A stretch of DNA of 64,000 bases from Acetobacter estunensis. GTDB lineage: Bacteria > Pseudomonadota > Alphaproteobacteria > Acetobacterales > Acetobacteraceae. The stretch lies in the NCBI RefSeq assembly GCF_019083805.1, contig NZ_JAHRDV010000006.1, positions 124,001-188,000 on the forward strand. The letters are read 5' to 3'. The notes under the pieces are model-generated. The model saw only the letters and a list, made by a program, of their open reading frames with translations, had not been told where the DNA came from and made no database searches. Shown one piece after another: positions 18,501 to 27,019 of this stretch (positions within the stretch are counted from its first letter, which is position 1; the number at the start of each line of letters is the position of its first letter). A program made the position numbers and the translations under genes.

Positions 18501-20086
18501 AACTGATCGCCAAGCTGCGTCATGCGACGCCGGGTGTGACGCTGATCTCGCCGCCGCCACATCACGACATCTACTCGATCGAGGATCTGGCGCAGCTCAT
18601 CTACGATCTCAAGCAGATCAATCCGGATGCGCGGGTCACGGTGAAGCTGGTGGCGCGTTCAGGCATCGGCACGATTGCGGCTGGCGTGGCCAAGGCGAAA
18701 GCGGACGCGATCCTCATTTCCGGTCACTCGGGCGGCACGGGTGCAAGCCCGCTGTCCTCGGTGAAATATGCCGGTCTGCCGTGGGAACTGGGGCTTGCGG
18801 AGGCGCATCAGGTGCTGATGCTCAACCGCCTGCGTCACCGTGTCACGCTGCGCACCGATGGCGGCATCAAGACCGGGCGCGATGTGGTGATCGCGGCCAT
18901 GTTGGGCGCGGAAGAGTTCGGCATCGGCACAGCCAGCCTTGTGGCCATGGGCTGCATCATGGTGCGCCAGTGCCACTCCAACACCTGTCCTGTGGGCGTG
19001 TGTTCTCAGGATCCGGCTATGCGCGCCAAGTTTGAGGGAACGCCGGAGAAGGTCATCAGCCTGTTCTCATTCATTGCCGAGGACGTGCGCAACATTCTGG
19101 CGTCGCTGGGCTTCCGCACGCTCAATGAGGTGATCGGCCGTACGGACCTGCTCTATCAGGTGTCGCGCGGTTCGGACTATCTGGACGATCTCGATCTGAA
19201 CCCGCTTCTGGTGCAGGCGGACCCCGGTCCGCATGCGCGCTACAGCACGCTGGAAGGCCGCAACGAGGTGCCGGACACGCTGGACGCGCAGATGATTGCG
19301 GACGCGCGCCCGCTGTTCGATCACGGCGAGAAGATGCAGTTGCAGTACAATGTGCAGAACACGATGCGCGCCATTGGCACGCGCATCTCGTCTCTGATCG
19401 TACGGCAATACGGCATGAACACGTTGGCGCCGGGACATCTCACGGTGCGTCTGCGTGGCTCAGCCGGCCAATCGCTCGGTGCGTTCGCGGTGCAGGGTCT
19501 TAAGCTCGAAGTGCATGGCGATGCCAACGATTATGTGGGCAAGGGGCTGTCGGGTGCGACGATTGTGGTGCGTCCATCGGCGTCCAGCACTTTGGCGTCG
19601 AACACCAATGCGAGCGTGGGTAACACGGTGCTGTATGGCGCCACGGCAGGTTCTCTGTTTGCGGCGGGACTGGCGGGCGAGCGCTTCGCCGTTCGCAACT
19701 CGGGCGCTACGGCTGTGGTCGAGGGGTGCGGGTCCAACGCTTGCGAATACATGACCGGTGGCACGGTGGTGATTCTCGGTGAGTCCGGCGACAATTTCGG
19801 TGCCGGTTTCACGGGGGGGATGGCGTTCGTCTATGACGAAGACAATTCCTTCGAGCAGAAAGTGAACCCGGACAATGTGTTCTGGGTGCGGGTGACGCAG
19901 CCGGAATGGGAAGCGAAGCTGCGTGGGTTGGTGGAGGCTCATGTGGCCGAAACCCAGTCTTCTTATGCGGCGATGCTGTTGCACAAATGGGATGAGGTGT
20001 TGCCGCGTTTCTGGCAGGTAGTGCCGAAGGATTACGCGCGGATCATCGGTTTTGAGCAGCCGGAGACGCTGGCAGCGTCTGCCTGA
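15536..20086 (+). CDS. gltB: Glutamate synthase large subunit
   Basis: A 1516-residue GOGAT that turns glutamine and 2-oxoglutarate into two glutamates. In order: a short propeptide, the class II amidotransferase whose nucleophile Cys lies in DSCGVGLIAALDG (about residue 42), the central domain, the FMN barrel with VKLVARSGIGTIAAGVAKAK and GGIKTGRDV, the [3Fe-4S] cysteines spaced C-x5-C-x4-C in CIMVRQCHSNTCPVG, and the C-terminal GXGXG beta-helix. I choose the ATG at 15536, 8 nt after GGAG; the ATG at 15530 overlaps the gltD stop. A strong terminator follows. Confidence 0.97.
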   Translation: MDHLSSTSSAIESGEDFVQTWQRNSEALTQGLYRPEDERDSCGVGLIAALDGRKRRDVVEAGIEALKAIWHRGAVDADGKTGDGAGIHVEIPQDFFADAMGVGHELAAGVPLAVGQVFLPKTDLAAQERCRQIIETEILAFGYSIYGWRQVPIDTACIGEKANATRPEIEQIVIRGKKGRKEEDFERDLFVIRRRIEKAAIANQVDLYICSLSCRSLIYKGMFLAEHLTNFYPDLLDPRFISRFAIYHQRYSTNTFPTWKLAQPFRRVAHNGEINTISGNVNWMRSHETRLADPELDPYINDIKPIVQVGGSDTATLDNVFELLTHAGRDAPAAKALMIPASVGAHSSMKPAHRDMFAYCNAVMEPWDGPAALCATDGRWLIAGLDRSGLRPLRYTRTTSDLLIVGSEAGMVKVPEAEVVSRGRLGPGETIGIDLDAAKLYDNDQLLDLMASRQNFSQWVKKIQKIGSVVRNDVVEPVLYSPEELRRRQLSVGTTLEELEQILQPMVEKAFEAVGSMGDDTPLAVLSERYRGLAHYFRQGFSQVTNPPIDSLREARVMSLVTRLGNLGNILEESEEQCDLLQLPSPVLTNGEFEALRKFCGERGSTIDTTFPAEGGEAALREAISRIRREAEERVREGCTHVFLTDEKQSAERAGVPTILAAAAVHTHLVRHSLRTFTSLNVRASDVLDVHAIAVTLGVGATTVNPYLAQESIADRIRRGLCGTMTLREAVERYRKAIDKGLLKIMSKMGISIMASYRGGCNFEAVGLSRALVAEFFPGMASRISGIGMAGIARNVLSYHEQAWGTSTAVLPVGGLYKMRRSGETHAFDGTLIHMLQTAVGTDSFTIYKRYADAVQRQPPVALRDLLDFRSTNEPIPVEEVESITQLRKRLIAPAISLGALSPEAHETLSIAMNRIGAKSDSGEGGEDPARAKPRPNGDNASSAIKQVASGRFGVTAQYLNDCREIEIKVAQGAKPGEGGQLPGFKVTELIAKLRHATPGVTLISPPPHHDIYSIEDLAQLIYDLKQINPDARVTVKLVARSGIGTIAAGVAKAKADAILISGHSGGTGASPLSSVKYAGLPWELGLAEAHQVLMLNRLRHRVTLRTDGGIKTGRDVVIAAMLGAEEFGIGTASLVAMGCIMVRQCHSNTCPVGVCSQDPAMRAKFEGTPEKVISLFSFIAEDVRNILASLGFRTLNEVIGRTDLLYQVSRGSDYLDDLDLNPLLVQADPGPHARYSTLEGRNEVPDTLDAQMIADARPLFDHGEKMQLQYNVQNTMRAIGTRISSLIVRQYGMNTLAPGHLTVRLRGSAGQSLGAFAVQGLKLEVHGDANDYVGKGLSGATIVVRPSASSTLASNTNASVGNTVLYGATAGSLFAAGLAGERFAVRNSGATAVVEGCGSNACEYMTGGTVVILGESGDNFGAGFTGGMAFVYDEDNSFEQKVNPDNVFWVRVTQPEWEAKLRGLVEAHVAETQSSYAAMLLHKWDEVLPRFWQVVPKDYARIIGFEQPETLAASA

Positions 20087-20115
20087 CCGCTCGTTTTATC
20101 GTCAGATTCGGAGAA

Positions 20116-20145
20116 AAGGTCGTCCGGCAACGGGCGGCCTTTTTT
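20116..20145 (+). terminator. Intrinsic terminator of gltDB
   Basis: A 10-bp stem with three G-U pairs (20116-20125 with 20132-20141), a 6-nt loop and a run of six T at 20140-20145, starting 30 nt after the gltB stop. Confidence 0.87.
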
Positions 20146-20299
20146 CTTGTGCGCGTTGTCCGAGCAATCTCTTGAGAGAAATGTGAAATACGTTTTCTGA
20201 ATGACAGTTCGACAGATCGTGAACAAATGCGATATAAGCACCGGAAAATAGGGAGGAGTGTTTGCTGTATCGTCTCCTGATAAGCGAAAGGACATAATA

Positions 20300-21508
20300 A
20301 TGGAAAATATACTGGCGCTTATCGCAGATTTTTCGGTATTTGTACTGTTTCCATGGCTGGTGTGGCGCCTGATCGGGCGCAGTATTCCAATTGTCATTCT
20401 GCCGATATTGTTGGGAATACTGTTCGCCGTATGGCATGTGCCCGTGCATGACGTGAGTATTCCCTCTGCGTATGGAGACGAGATCGGCTGGGTCGCGGTT
20501 CTGGTGCTGGCGTTCACGGCGGGGCTGGAGATGTGGCAACATCAGGACGATGTGAGAGAGGAACATGCCCTGCCGCCGACAACGTGGGTCCGGCTGCTGG
20601 CCGGGGCGGCAGTGGCGCTGGGCGGCCCGCTGCTGGTCGGTTCCTATCTCGCGTGGAAATTCTTCCTCCCGCTTGAAGGCTGGCACCCACCTCACGCCGC
20701 ACCGTGGGTGGCGGCAGCCTCCATTGGCCTGTGCATTTCTGTCAGCGCTTTGCCTGTGCTGATCGGCGTGGTGCGCGAACTGGAACCGGCGCAGCGTCCT
20801 CTTGGGCAACTCGCTCTTCAGCTTGCGGTTGTCGATGACGCGGCGCTGTGGATCGGGCTTGCATTTTTGCAATTCGCGGAGCGTGGATCGGAAGCCCTGC
20901 ACAGCTGGACGGAGCTTGAATTTCTGGCTGTCGCTCTTCTGGGTGGGTTGGCAGCGGGCGGCCTGTGGGCGGCAAAGCATTTCCGCCATCCGCCCACATG
21001 GGTCATCTGGGTGACGGTGCCGGTCTATATGGCAGTGGGGTCGTGGGCGAGCCACCAGTTGGGGCTGCATGAACTGATCGGTGCGTATTTCGCGGGCGCG
21101 ATCATGCCGCCAAGCTGGGTGCGCAGGCTGCCGGTGGAACAGGTAGGCACGTTCGCGCTGATCTGGCTGGCGCCGATGTTCTTCGGGCATAGCGGACTGC
21201 GCATCAATGGCGATGCTCTGACATGGCCGTCCGTCGTGGCGTCGCTTGCTCTTGTGGCGGTGTCGATCATCGCCAAGATGGTGTCAGTGTATATCTTCCC
21301 GCCCGCGCCGAAACTGGCTCCTCGCCAGCGGCTAGGGCTGGGCGCGCTCCTTCAATGTAAGGGGCTGATGGAGATCGTGGCGGCGACCATCCTGCATGAG
21401 CAGGGCATGATTTCGGAATTTGCCTTCGCCTCGCTGATGGTGCTGGCGGTGATTTCCACCGTGCTGACGGGACCGATGTTCCGTCTGATGGCTCCACGTA
21501 CCGCCTGA
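20300..21508 (+). CDS. Kef-type cation:proton antiporter (CPA2)
   Basis: A 402-residue membrane protein of about 11-12 helices. The start at 20300 has AAAGGA 7 nt upstream. The conserved CPA2 features include LVLAFTAGLEMWQ in helix 3, the paired acidic residues in QLAVVDDAALWIGL, GAYFAGAIMPP, and LIWLAPMFFGHSGLRIN. It exchanges Na+ or K+ for H+ and would help acid or salt tolerance. No TrkA-N regulatory domain is attached, unlike KefB/KefC, so it is closer to the short NapA-like members. It is monocistronic and convergent with the aldo/keto reductase gene. Confidence 0.88.
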   Translation: MENILALIADFSVFVLFPWLVWRLIGRSIPIVILPILLGILFAVWHVPVHDVSIPSAYGDEIGWVAVLVLAFTAGLEMWQHQDDVREEHALPPTTWVRLLAGAAVALGGPLLVGSYLAWKFFLPLEGWHPPHAAPWVAAASIGLCISVSALPVLIGVVRELEPAQRPLGQLALQLAVVDDAALWIGLAFLQFAERGSEALHSWTELEFLAVALLGGLAAGGLWAAKHFRHPPTWVIWVTVPVYMAVGSWASHQLGLHELIGAYFAGAIMPPSWVRRLPVEQVGTFALIWLAPMFFGHSGLRINGDALTWPSVVASLALVAVSIIAKMVSVYIFPPAPKLAPRQRLGLGALLQCKGLMEIVAATILHEQGMISEFAFASLMVLAVISTVLTGPMFRLMAPRTA

Positions 21509-21516
21509 TGGTGTCT

Positions 21517-21539
21517 GTCCCGGCCCATTATGCCGGGAC
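21517..21539. terminator. Hairpin between convergent antiporter and aldo/keto reductase genes
   Basis: An 8-bp perfect stem (21517-21524 with 21532-21539) with a 7-nt loop. No T-run follows on either strand, so it is a weak or factor-assisted terminator at best. Confidence 0.45.
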
Positions 21540-21551
21540 ACCTGCGATTGA

Positions 21552-22598
21552 TCAGGGGGCCGGGTTGGAATGCACCTGATGGATAACGTTGATCCGTGTT
21601 TCCAGCTCCGGCGTGATCGCCACGTTCACTGAGTCGAGAATTTCCTCAAGCTGGGCGATGCTGGTCGCGCCGATGATGTTGGACGTAACGAACGGGCGTG
21701 ATGTCACGAAGGCCACCGCCATCTGCACGGCGTTCAGGCCCGTGTCCTTGGCAAGAGCGAGATAGGCCCGGATGGCGTCGTCCACACCGGGTTTCTGGTA
21801 GCGCTGGCCACGGTTGAACAGCGTTGTGCGGGCACCGGCTGGTCGCGCGCCATCGAGATATTTTCCCGTCAGATAACCCTGTGCAAGTGGCGAATAGGCC
21901 AGCAGGCCGACCTGTTCGCGCTGCGCGAACTCAGCCAGACCCCACTCGAATGTGCGGTTGATGAGGTTATAGGCGTTCTGGATGGACGCCACACGCGGAG
22001 CACCCTGCCGCGCGGCTTCGAGGCTTTTCGCGACACCCCACGGTGTTTCGTTGGACAGGCCGACATGGCGGATCTTGCCCTCATTCACCAGATCGCCCAG
22101 CACGCCGAGCGTTTCTTCCAGCGGCACCTCGTCGCGGCTGTCGGTCCGGCTCCATGTCGTGCCGCCTTCTCCAAACAGGTTTACACGGCGATCGGGCCAG
22201 TGAAGCTGGTAGAGATCGACATACTCCGTGCCGAGGCGACGCAGGGAGCCTTCCAGCGCGTAGCGGATCTGGCGCGGCGTGAGGCGCGTTTCCTCTCCGT
22301 TCGGGCGGAACCAGTCCATGATGCTACGCCCCACCACCTTGGTGGCGAGGATGACCTTGTTACGGCTGCCGCGCTGCTTGAGCCAGCTTCCGACGATGCG
22401 CTCGGTTGCACCATAGGTCTCGGCCTTGGGGGGAATGGAATACAGCTCGGCCGTGTCAATGAAGTTGATGCCGCGATCCAGCGCCAGATCGAGCTGTGCG
22501 TGCCCTTCGGCCTCGGTGTTCTGCTGTCCGAATGTCATGGTGCCGAGGCAGATCTCGCTGACCATGATGCCCGTGCGTCCGAGTTCTCTCTGTTGCAT
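21552..22598 (-). CDS. Aldo/keto reductase, Tas family
   Basis: A 348-residue NADPH-dependent aldehyde reductase with the AKR TIM barrel. RELGRTGIMVSEICLGTMTF, the catalytic Asp-Tyr pair in FIDTAELYSIPP, the Lys in VILATKVVGRS and the His in LYQLHWPDR are visible. SNETPWGV and LLAYSPLAQGYLTGKYL match the E. coli Tas protein closely over the full length. Physiological substrate unknown; acetic acid bacteria face many aldehydes. Transcribed alone, convergent with the antiporter gene. Confidence 0.9.
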   Translation of the reverse strand: MQQRELGRTGIMVSEICLGTMTFGQQNTEAEGHAQLDLALDRGINFIDTAELYSIPPKAETYGATERIVGSWLKQRGSRNKVILATKVVGRSIMDWFRPNGEETRLTPRQIRYALEGSLRRLGTEYVDLYQLHWPDRRVNLFGEGGTTWSRTDSRDEVPLEETLGVLGDLVNEGKIRHVGLSNETPWGVAKSLEAARQGAPRVASIQNAYNLINRTFEWGLAEFAQREQVGLLAYSPLAQGYLTGKYLDGARPAGARTTLFNRGQRYQKPGVDDAIRAYLALAKDTGLNAVQMAVAFVTSRPFVTSNIIGATSIAQLEEILDSVNVAITPELETRINVIHQVHSNPAP

Positions 22599-22835
22599 GG
22601 GGTACGTGCTCCTGTGCGATGCTCAACGATAGGAAAAGGTCTGCGATGTGTAGCGGGCCAACACAAGAGACCCGGTGAATTGGCGAAGTCACTGGTCCGG
22701 TAAGAAAAAAATCACGATATGGCGGGTGGGTTTCAAAAAGATGCTGCACATAAGAGCATGAGAACAAAGACGGCCTTTGTCGTGAGCGTGGTGATTGCCC
22801 GCTCTCTGAAGAACGACCAATTCGTCTTTCAAGAT

Positions 22836-23996
22836 TTACTCATTGCTCGTTTGCGCAACTTCATTCCCGCGCTCAGTAAACCACGGACGCATCCGCGCGA
22901 TGGCCTCACGCACCAGATCGGTCGAGACCGCGAAGCTGAAGCGCATGAAACGGTGACCATCCACCGGATCGAAATCCACACCCGGCGCCGTGGCGACACC
23001 TGTATCGCGCAGAAGCCGTTCGCAGAAAGTGAGGCTGTCATCGGTCAGATGACCGATGTCGGCATAGATGTAGAACGCGCCATCGGGGGGAGCGATGCGG
23101 GCGAGCCCCATTTCCGGCAGGGCTTCGAGCATCAACTCGCGGTTGCGGCGATAGGTCGCCAGATGGGCTTCCAGTTCGTCAGTGCAGTCAAAGGCGGCCA
23201 GACCGGCGTGCTGGCTCAGGGAAGATGGGGTGAGGAACAGATTGCCCATCCGGGCGCGGGCTGTGTGGATCATGTTTTCAGGCACGACCAACCAGCCCAG
23301 TCGCCATGGGGCCATGCTGAAATATTTGGAGAAGCTGTTCACCACCAGCGCATCGGGTGTGTATTCCAGCGCGCTGTGTGTGGCCTCGGTGTAGGTCAGG
23401 CCGTGATAGATTTCGTCTGAAATGACACGGATGTTGCGGGCGCGACAGACGTCCATCAGCGCGCGAAATGCGCTGTCGGGCAGGATGGTGCCGGTGGGGT
23501 TGGCGGGGCTGGCCACGATCAGGCCGTCGGGCGCGGGATCGAGTGCGGCCACCATGTCGGCCGTCAGTTGAAAGCGTGTCTTTTCACCGCAGGGAAGTTC
23601 AATCGGCTCCATGTGCAGGGCACGTAGCGTGTTGCGATAGGCCACATAACCGGGGCGCGCGAGCGCCACGCGGGCGCCGGGTATGAAACAGGAAGTCAGG
23701 GCCAGCACGAGCGCGGTGGACGCCCCGTTGGTGAGGATCACCTGCTCCGGCGCAAGAGTGACGCCATACCACTCCAAATAATGCCGGGCGATGCGGGCCT
23801 TCAGCGGTTCGCTCTCCCAATAACCCATCGGGTCCGTGGCAAGAATGTGCTGGGCGCGGGCTATGGCTTGTGCTGGCGCTGGGGTGGATGGCTGACCGAA
23901 TTCCATATGGATGATGCTGCGCCCTTCAGCCGCCAGTCGGTGCGCGAGACTGCTGATGGCGATGGCGTGAAACGGATCGATCTCTGGGACGGTCAT
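22836..23996 (-). CDS. Pyridoxal-phosphate aminotransferase, class I/II
   Basis: A 386-residue fold-type I aminotransferase. The substrate-loop GQPSTPAP, the PLP-contacting YESEPL-like segment, SPANPTGTI, the Asp/Tyr pair in VISDEIYHGLTY, the PLP lysine in SFSKYFSMAPWRLGW and the C-terminal arginine in MRFSFAV are present. This is the aspartate/aromatic aminotransferase group; exact amino acid not determined. I use the ATG at 23996 rather than the TTG two codons earlier. It lies downstream of fumC but is separated from it by a terminator. Confidence 0.9.
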   Translation of the reverse strand: MTVPEIDPFHAIAISSLAHRLAAEGRSIIHMEFGQPSTPAPAQAIARAQHILATDPMGYWESEPLKARIARHYLEWYGVTLAPEQVILTNGASTALVLALTSCFIPGARVALARPGYVAYRNTLRALHMEPIELPCGEKTRFQLTADMVAALDPAPDGLIVASPANPTGTILPDSAFRALMDVCRARNIRVISDEIYHGLTYTEATHSALEYTPDALVVNSFSKYFSMAPWRLGWLVVPENMIHTARARMGNLFLTPSSLSQHAGLAAFDCTDELEAHLATYRRNRELMLEALPEMGLARIAPPDGAFYIYADIGHLTDDSLTFCERLLRDTGVATAPGVDFDPVDGHRFMRFSFAVSTDLVREAIARMRPWFTERGNEVAQTSNE

Positions 23997-24029
23997 GAAC
24001 AAAACCTGCGAGCGGCGGGGACAAAAACG

Positions 24030-24060
24030 ACGAAAGGCGCGTCCGGGTGACGCGCCTTGT
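24030..24060 (-). terminator. Terminator of fumC
   Basis: A perfect 10-bp stem (24034-24043 with 24049-24058) and 5-nt loop in the gap below fumC. On the minus strand it is followed by a T-rich tract. Confidence 0.75.
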
Positions 24061-24107
24061 CTTCCTACCGATGATGGCGGGGCGCGGCCAGAGATCGCGC
24101 CGTCCGT

Positions 24108-25553
24108 TCAGGCTCCCGCCAAGCCGTGTCCCACCATGTCCTTGGGGTTTACGTAACGGTTGAACGTCGCCTCATCCACGCCGGAGGCGAGTGCGGCTTC
24201 CCGCAGGGTTTCCCCCTTTTCCATGGCGCGGTGGGCGATGGCAGCCGCTTTGTCATAACCGATGGCGGGGGTGAGCGCCGTGACCAGCATGACCGATTCC
24301 TCGACATTGCGGGCGATCCGCTTGTGGTCGAGTTCCGTGCCTTCTACGGAGAACGTGCGGAAATTGCGGCATCCATCGGCCAGAATGCGGATGGCGTGCA
24401 GCACATTCGCCACGATGACAGGGCGCATCACGTTGAGTTCGAGATTGCCCTGTGCGCCGGCAAAGGCGACGGCCGTGTCATTGCCCATCACCTGTGTGGC
24501 GATCATCACCATTGCTTCGCACTGGGTGGGATTCACCTTGCCGGGCATGATGGAGGAACCGGGCTCGTTTTCGGGCAGATGCAACTCGCCCAGACCGCAG
24601 CGGGGACCAGAACCGAGCCAGCGCATGTCGTTGGCGATCTTCATCAGCGCGACGGCAAGCCCGCGCAGACCGGCGGAGGCGCGAACCATGGCGTCCAGCC
24701 CGCCAAGAGCTGCGAATTTATTGGGGGCTGTGACGAAGGGTTTGTCTGTCAGCTTTGCAATCTGCTCCGCAATGGCTTTACCGAAGCCTTGCGGGGCATT
24801 CAGCCCGGTTCCGACCGCCGTGCCGCCTGCGGCAAGCTGGGCGAGACCGCCGCGTGAAGCCTTGAGGGCATCCAACGCATCCTCAAGCTGCTGGGCCCAG
24901 CCGGACCACTCCTGCCCGACGGTGAGCGGCACGGCGTCCTGAAGATGGGTACGCCCGATCTTCACCACATCCATCCAGCCATCGGCTTTCTTGCGAATGG
25001 CGGCAATCAGTTCCTCCACGCGGGGAAGAAGGGTGTTCTCGATTTCCAGCAGGGTGACGACATGCATGGCGGTGGGAAAGGAGTCGTTGCTCGACTGCCC
25101 CATGTTCACGTCATCGTTCGGATGGACCGGTTTCTTGGACCCGATTTCGCCGCCCAGAAGCTGGATCGCCCGGTTGGCGATCACTTCATTGACGTTCATG
25201 TTCGTCTGGGTGCCTGAGCCGGTCTGCCAGACGAAAAGCGGAAACTCGCTGTCGAGCTTGCCTGCGTGCACTTCATCGGCTGCGCGAATGATGGCGTCCG
25301 CCTTCCATTTCGGCAGGCGCCCGTCGGCCAGATTCACGAGGGCGGCGGCTTTCTTGACGATGCCGTAGGCACGACAGACTTCGATCGGCATGACATCGCG
25401 GCCGATCGAGAAATGGATGAGGCTGCGCTGGGTCTGCGCACCCCAGTAATGATCGGCCGGCACCTCGACCTTGCCCATCGAGTCACTCTCGGTGCGGTTG
25501 CCGGTGGCGTCGATACCGATGGGGATGTCGCGCAGGGTGTGGGATTCGCTCAT
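24108..25553 (-). CDS. fumC: Fumarate hydratase, class II
   Basis: A 481-residue iron-free fumarase of the TCA cycle. The family signature GSSIMPGKVNPTQCE is intact, along with GSGTQTNMNVNEVI, the HPNDDVNMGQSSND substrate segment and KIGRTHLQDAVPLTVGQE. The ATG at 25553 follows GGGAGGAAG at good spacing; the upstream extension is not supported. It is flanked by hairpins on both sides, so it is probably monocistronic. Confidence 0.97.
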   Translation of the reverse strand: MSESHTLRDIPIGIDATGNRTESDSMGKVEVPADHYWGAQTQRSLIHFSIGRDVMPIEVCRAYGIVKKAAALVNLADGRLPKWKADAIIRAADEVHAGKLDSEFPLFVWQTGSGTQTNMNVNEVIANRAIQLLGGEIGSKKPVHPNDDVNMGQSSNDSFPTAMHVVTLLEIENTLLPRVEELIAAIRKKADGWMDVVKIGRTHLQDAVPLTVGQEWSGWAQQLEDALDALKASRGGLAQLAAGGTAVGTGLNAPQGFGKAIAEQIAKLTDKPFVTAPNKFAALGGLDAMVRASAGLRGLAVALMKIANDMRWLGSGPRCGLGELHLPENEPGSSIMPGKVNPTQCEAMVMIATQVMGNDTAVAFAGAQGNLELNVMRPVIVANVLHAIRILADGCRNFRTFSVEGTELDHKRIARNVEESVMLVTALTPAIGYDKAAAIAHRAMEKGETLREAALASGVDEATFNRYVNPKDMVGHGLAGA

Positions 25554-25627
25554 GTCTTCCTCCCGTATGGAATGGCGGGCGCACCCTGACATTTTTAGAC
25601 GGGGTGTTGCGAACCTCTCGCGAAACC

Positions 25628-25657
25628 GTGACAGCGGAGGAGGTATGCCGCTGTCAC
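25628..25657 (-). terminator. Hairpin below the HdeD-like gene
   Basis: A perfect 10-bp inverted repeat (25628-25637 with 25648-25657) lies just downstream of the HdeD stop on the minus strand. Only a short T tract follows, so it is a moderate terminator candidate. Confidence 0.55.
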
Positions 25658-25667
25658 GCGGGGCGGT

Positions 25668-26222
25668 TCAGAACGTACGTGTTTCGATGATGGCCGAACC
25701 ACGACGCAGGGCGAGACCGAACTGGATCCAGCCCACACCGGCGAAGATCAGTTCGCAGGCGATCAGTGTGCCCACCAGCCACAGGCCGGACCATGGCAGC
25801 GTAGCGTAGAGCATGACGCCGATGGCAAGCGTGGCGAGACCGCCGAGCAGCATCAGCCACCAGCCCGGAAGGAAGCGGTTCTGGAAAGCGATGACGCAGC
25901 GGATTGCGCCACCGATAATCAGGCAGATGGAGATGAACACGGTGATGACGACGGAGCCTGTGGCGGGTTCCTCGATCAGCAGACCGCCGCCGACAATGTA
26001 GAGCACACCCAGAAGGAGCGTGAACAGGAAGCTGCCCCAGTCACGCAATGCGAAAGCGTGAACCAGTTGGAATGCACCTGCGATGATGAACAGGACGCCG
26101 AAGATGACGGTGCTGGCGAGTGTGACCGAAATGGCGTCGATCCACGCCACGGCTCCCAGAGCGATGCTGGCCAGGCCGAGCAGGACAAAGAGGAGCCACC
26201 GGTTTCCCGCGAGAGTATTCAT
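25668..26222 (-). CDS. hdeD: HdeD family acid-resistance membrane protein
   Basis: A 184-residue protein with six predicted membrane helices in two similar halves, each with short glycine-rich loops (LLFVLLGLASIALGAVAWID, LIIGGAIRCVIAF, LLGGLATLAIGVML). This is the DUF308/HdeD family, linked in E. coli to acid resistance at high cell density. Start chosen at MNTLAGNRW, where GAGAG-like purines precede the ATG. Acid tolerance would fit an acetic acid producer, but function is inferred from family only. Confidence 0.85.
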   Translation of the reverse strand: MNTLAGNRWLLFVLLGLASIALGAVAWIDAISVTLASTVIFGVLFIIAGAFQLVHAFALRDWGSFLFTLLLGVLYIVGGGLLIEEPATGSVVITVFISICLIIGGAIRCVIAFQNRFLPGWWLMLLGGLATLAIGVMLYATLPWSGLWLVGTLIACELIFAGVGWIQFGLALRRGSAIIETRTF

Positions 26223-26386
26223 GGAGAGGAATCCTGTTCGAAAGTGAAAGGGAGCGCACCCAGATAACGTCCTGTCGGGACATTCGTTCTGGGGCGCACG
26301 CAATACACTACGAATGGTATTTTCTGATGCGGGAAGCGGCAATGATGTGTCGCATTCCCGCAATTCAAATAAGCGCCTCACTTAGT

Positions 26387-26656
26387 TTAGCGCGGCGCGC
26401 CACCGCTCGGATGGGCTGCACGGAACAAGGTCCATTCTTCCACCACCTGTCCATCCGGCAGGTGGCAATAGCCCACCGAGCCACCGCTTTCCTTGCGGAT
26501 TTCAAGATGGCCACCTTGTTTGATGCACCAGGTTGAGGCGGGGTTAGGCATGCCGATCCGATGTGGGGGATGAGAGGCGGATGCGCATCCGGCGAGAAGG
26601 AGGCTGCCACCCGTTATGAAGAGAATGTGGCGCAGGGAAATGGAGGGCAGAGACAT
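26387..26656 (-). CDS. DUF333-type small lipoprotein
   Basis: An 89-residue lipoprotein. The signal peptide ends in the lipobox LLLAGCAS, so Cys22 or thereabouts would be lipidated. The mature part carries the DUF333 pattern: GMPNPASTWCIKQGG, then GSVGYCHLPDGQVVEEWTLFR with two conserved cysteines and the acidic C-terminal segment. Members occur in many proteobacterial envelopes, sometimes misnamed hemolysin; no function is established. A longer upstream reading frame exists but looks non-coding. Confidence 0.8.
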   Translation of the reverse strand: MSLPSISLRHILFITGGSLLLAGCASASHPPHRIGMPNPASTWCIKQGGHLEIRKESGGSVGYCHLPDGQVVEEWTLFRAAHPSGGAPR

Positions 26657-27019
26657 GAAATTTCGTTCCTTGTGATTACGATAGAGGAGAGGATGACGCG
26701 ATGTGGGGGGCGCATGTTCAAGCGTCAATGCTGCCATGTGTCCACTTGGCCCTGTCATGAAAAGGTCATACGCATTTTCTGCGGCTTTCGGCTGGGGCTG
26801 GAGGCTGTTTGTGCCGCAGGAGCCGGAGAATGCGGCAGGGATATGCCAGATAAGGGGGCGACAGGAGAGCCGATTTCGCTCATGACGTTCCCCATGGAGA
26901 GGACGGAGTAGGACATGTAACGGCAGCGCCGATGAATGTCTCACTCTGTTACACGGTGGTCATGTTTTGGGCATTTCTCTCCGGCATGTTGCCGCTCAAC
27001 CACCAGATGGAGATGGTAA
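26657..27019. other. 363-bp intergenic region
   Basis: Lies between the divergent DUF333 lipoprotein gene and the rightward His/Asp-rich secreted protein gene, so it should contain both promoters. I see no additional gene with a credible start, no RNA gene and no strong repeat. Confidence 0.5.
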
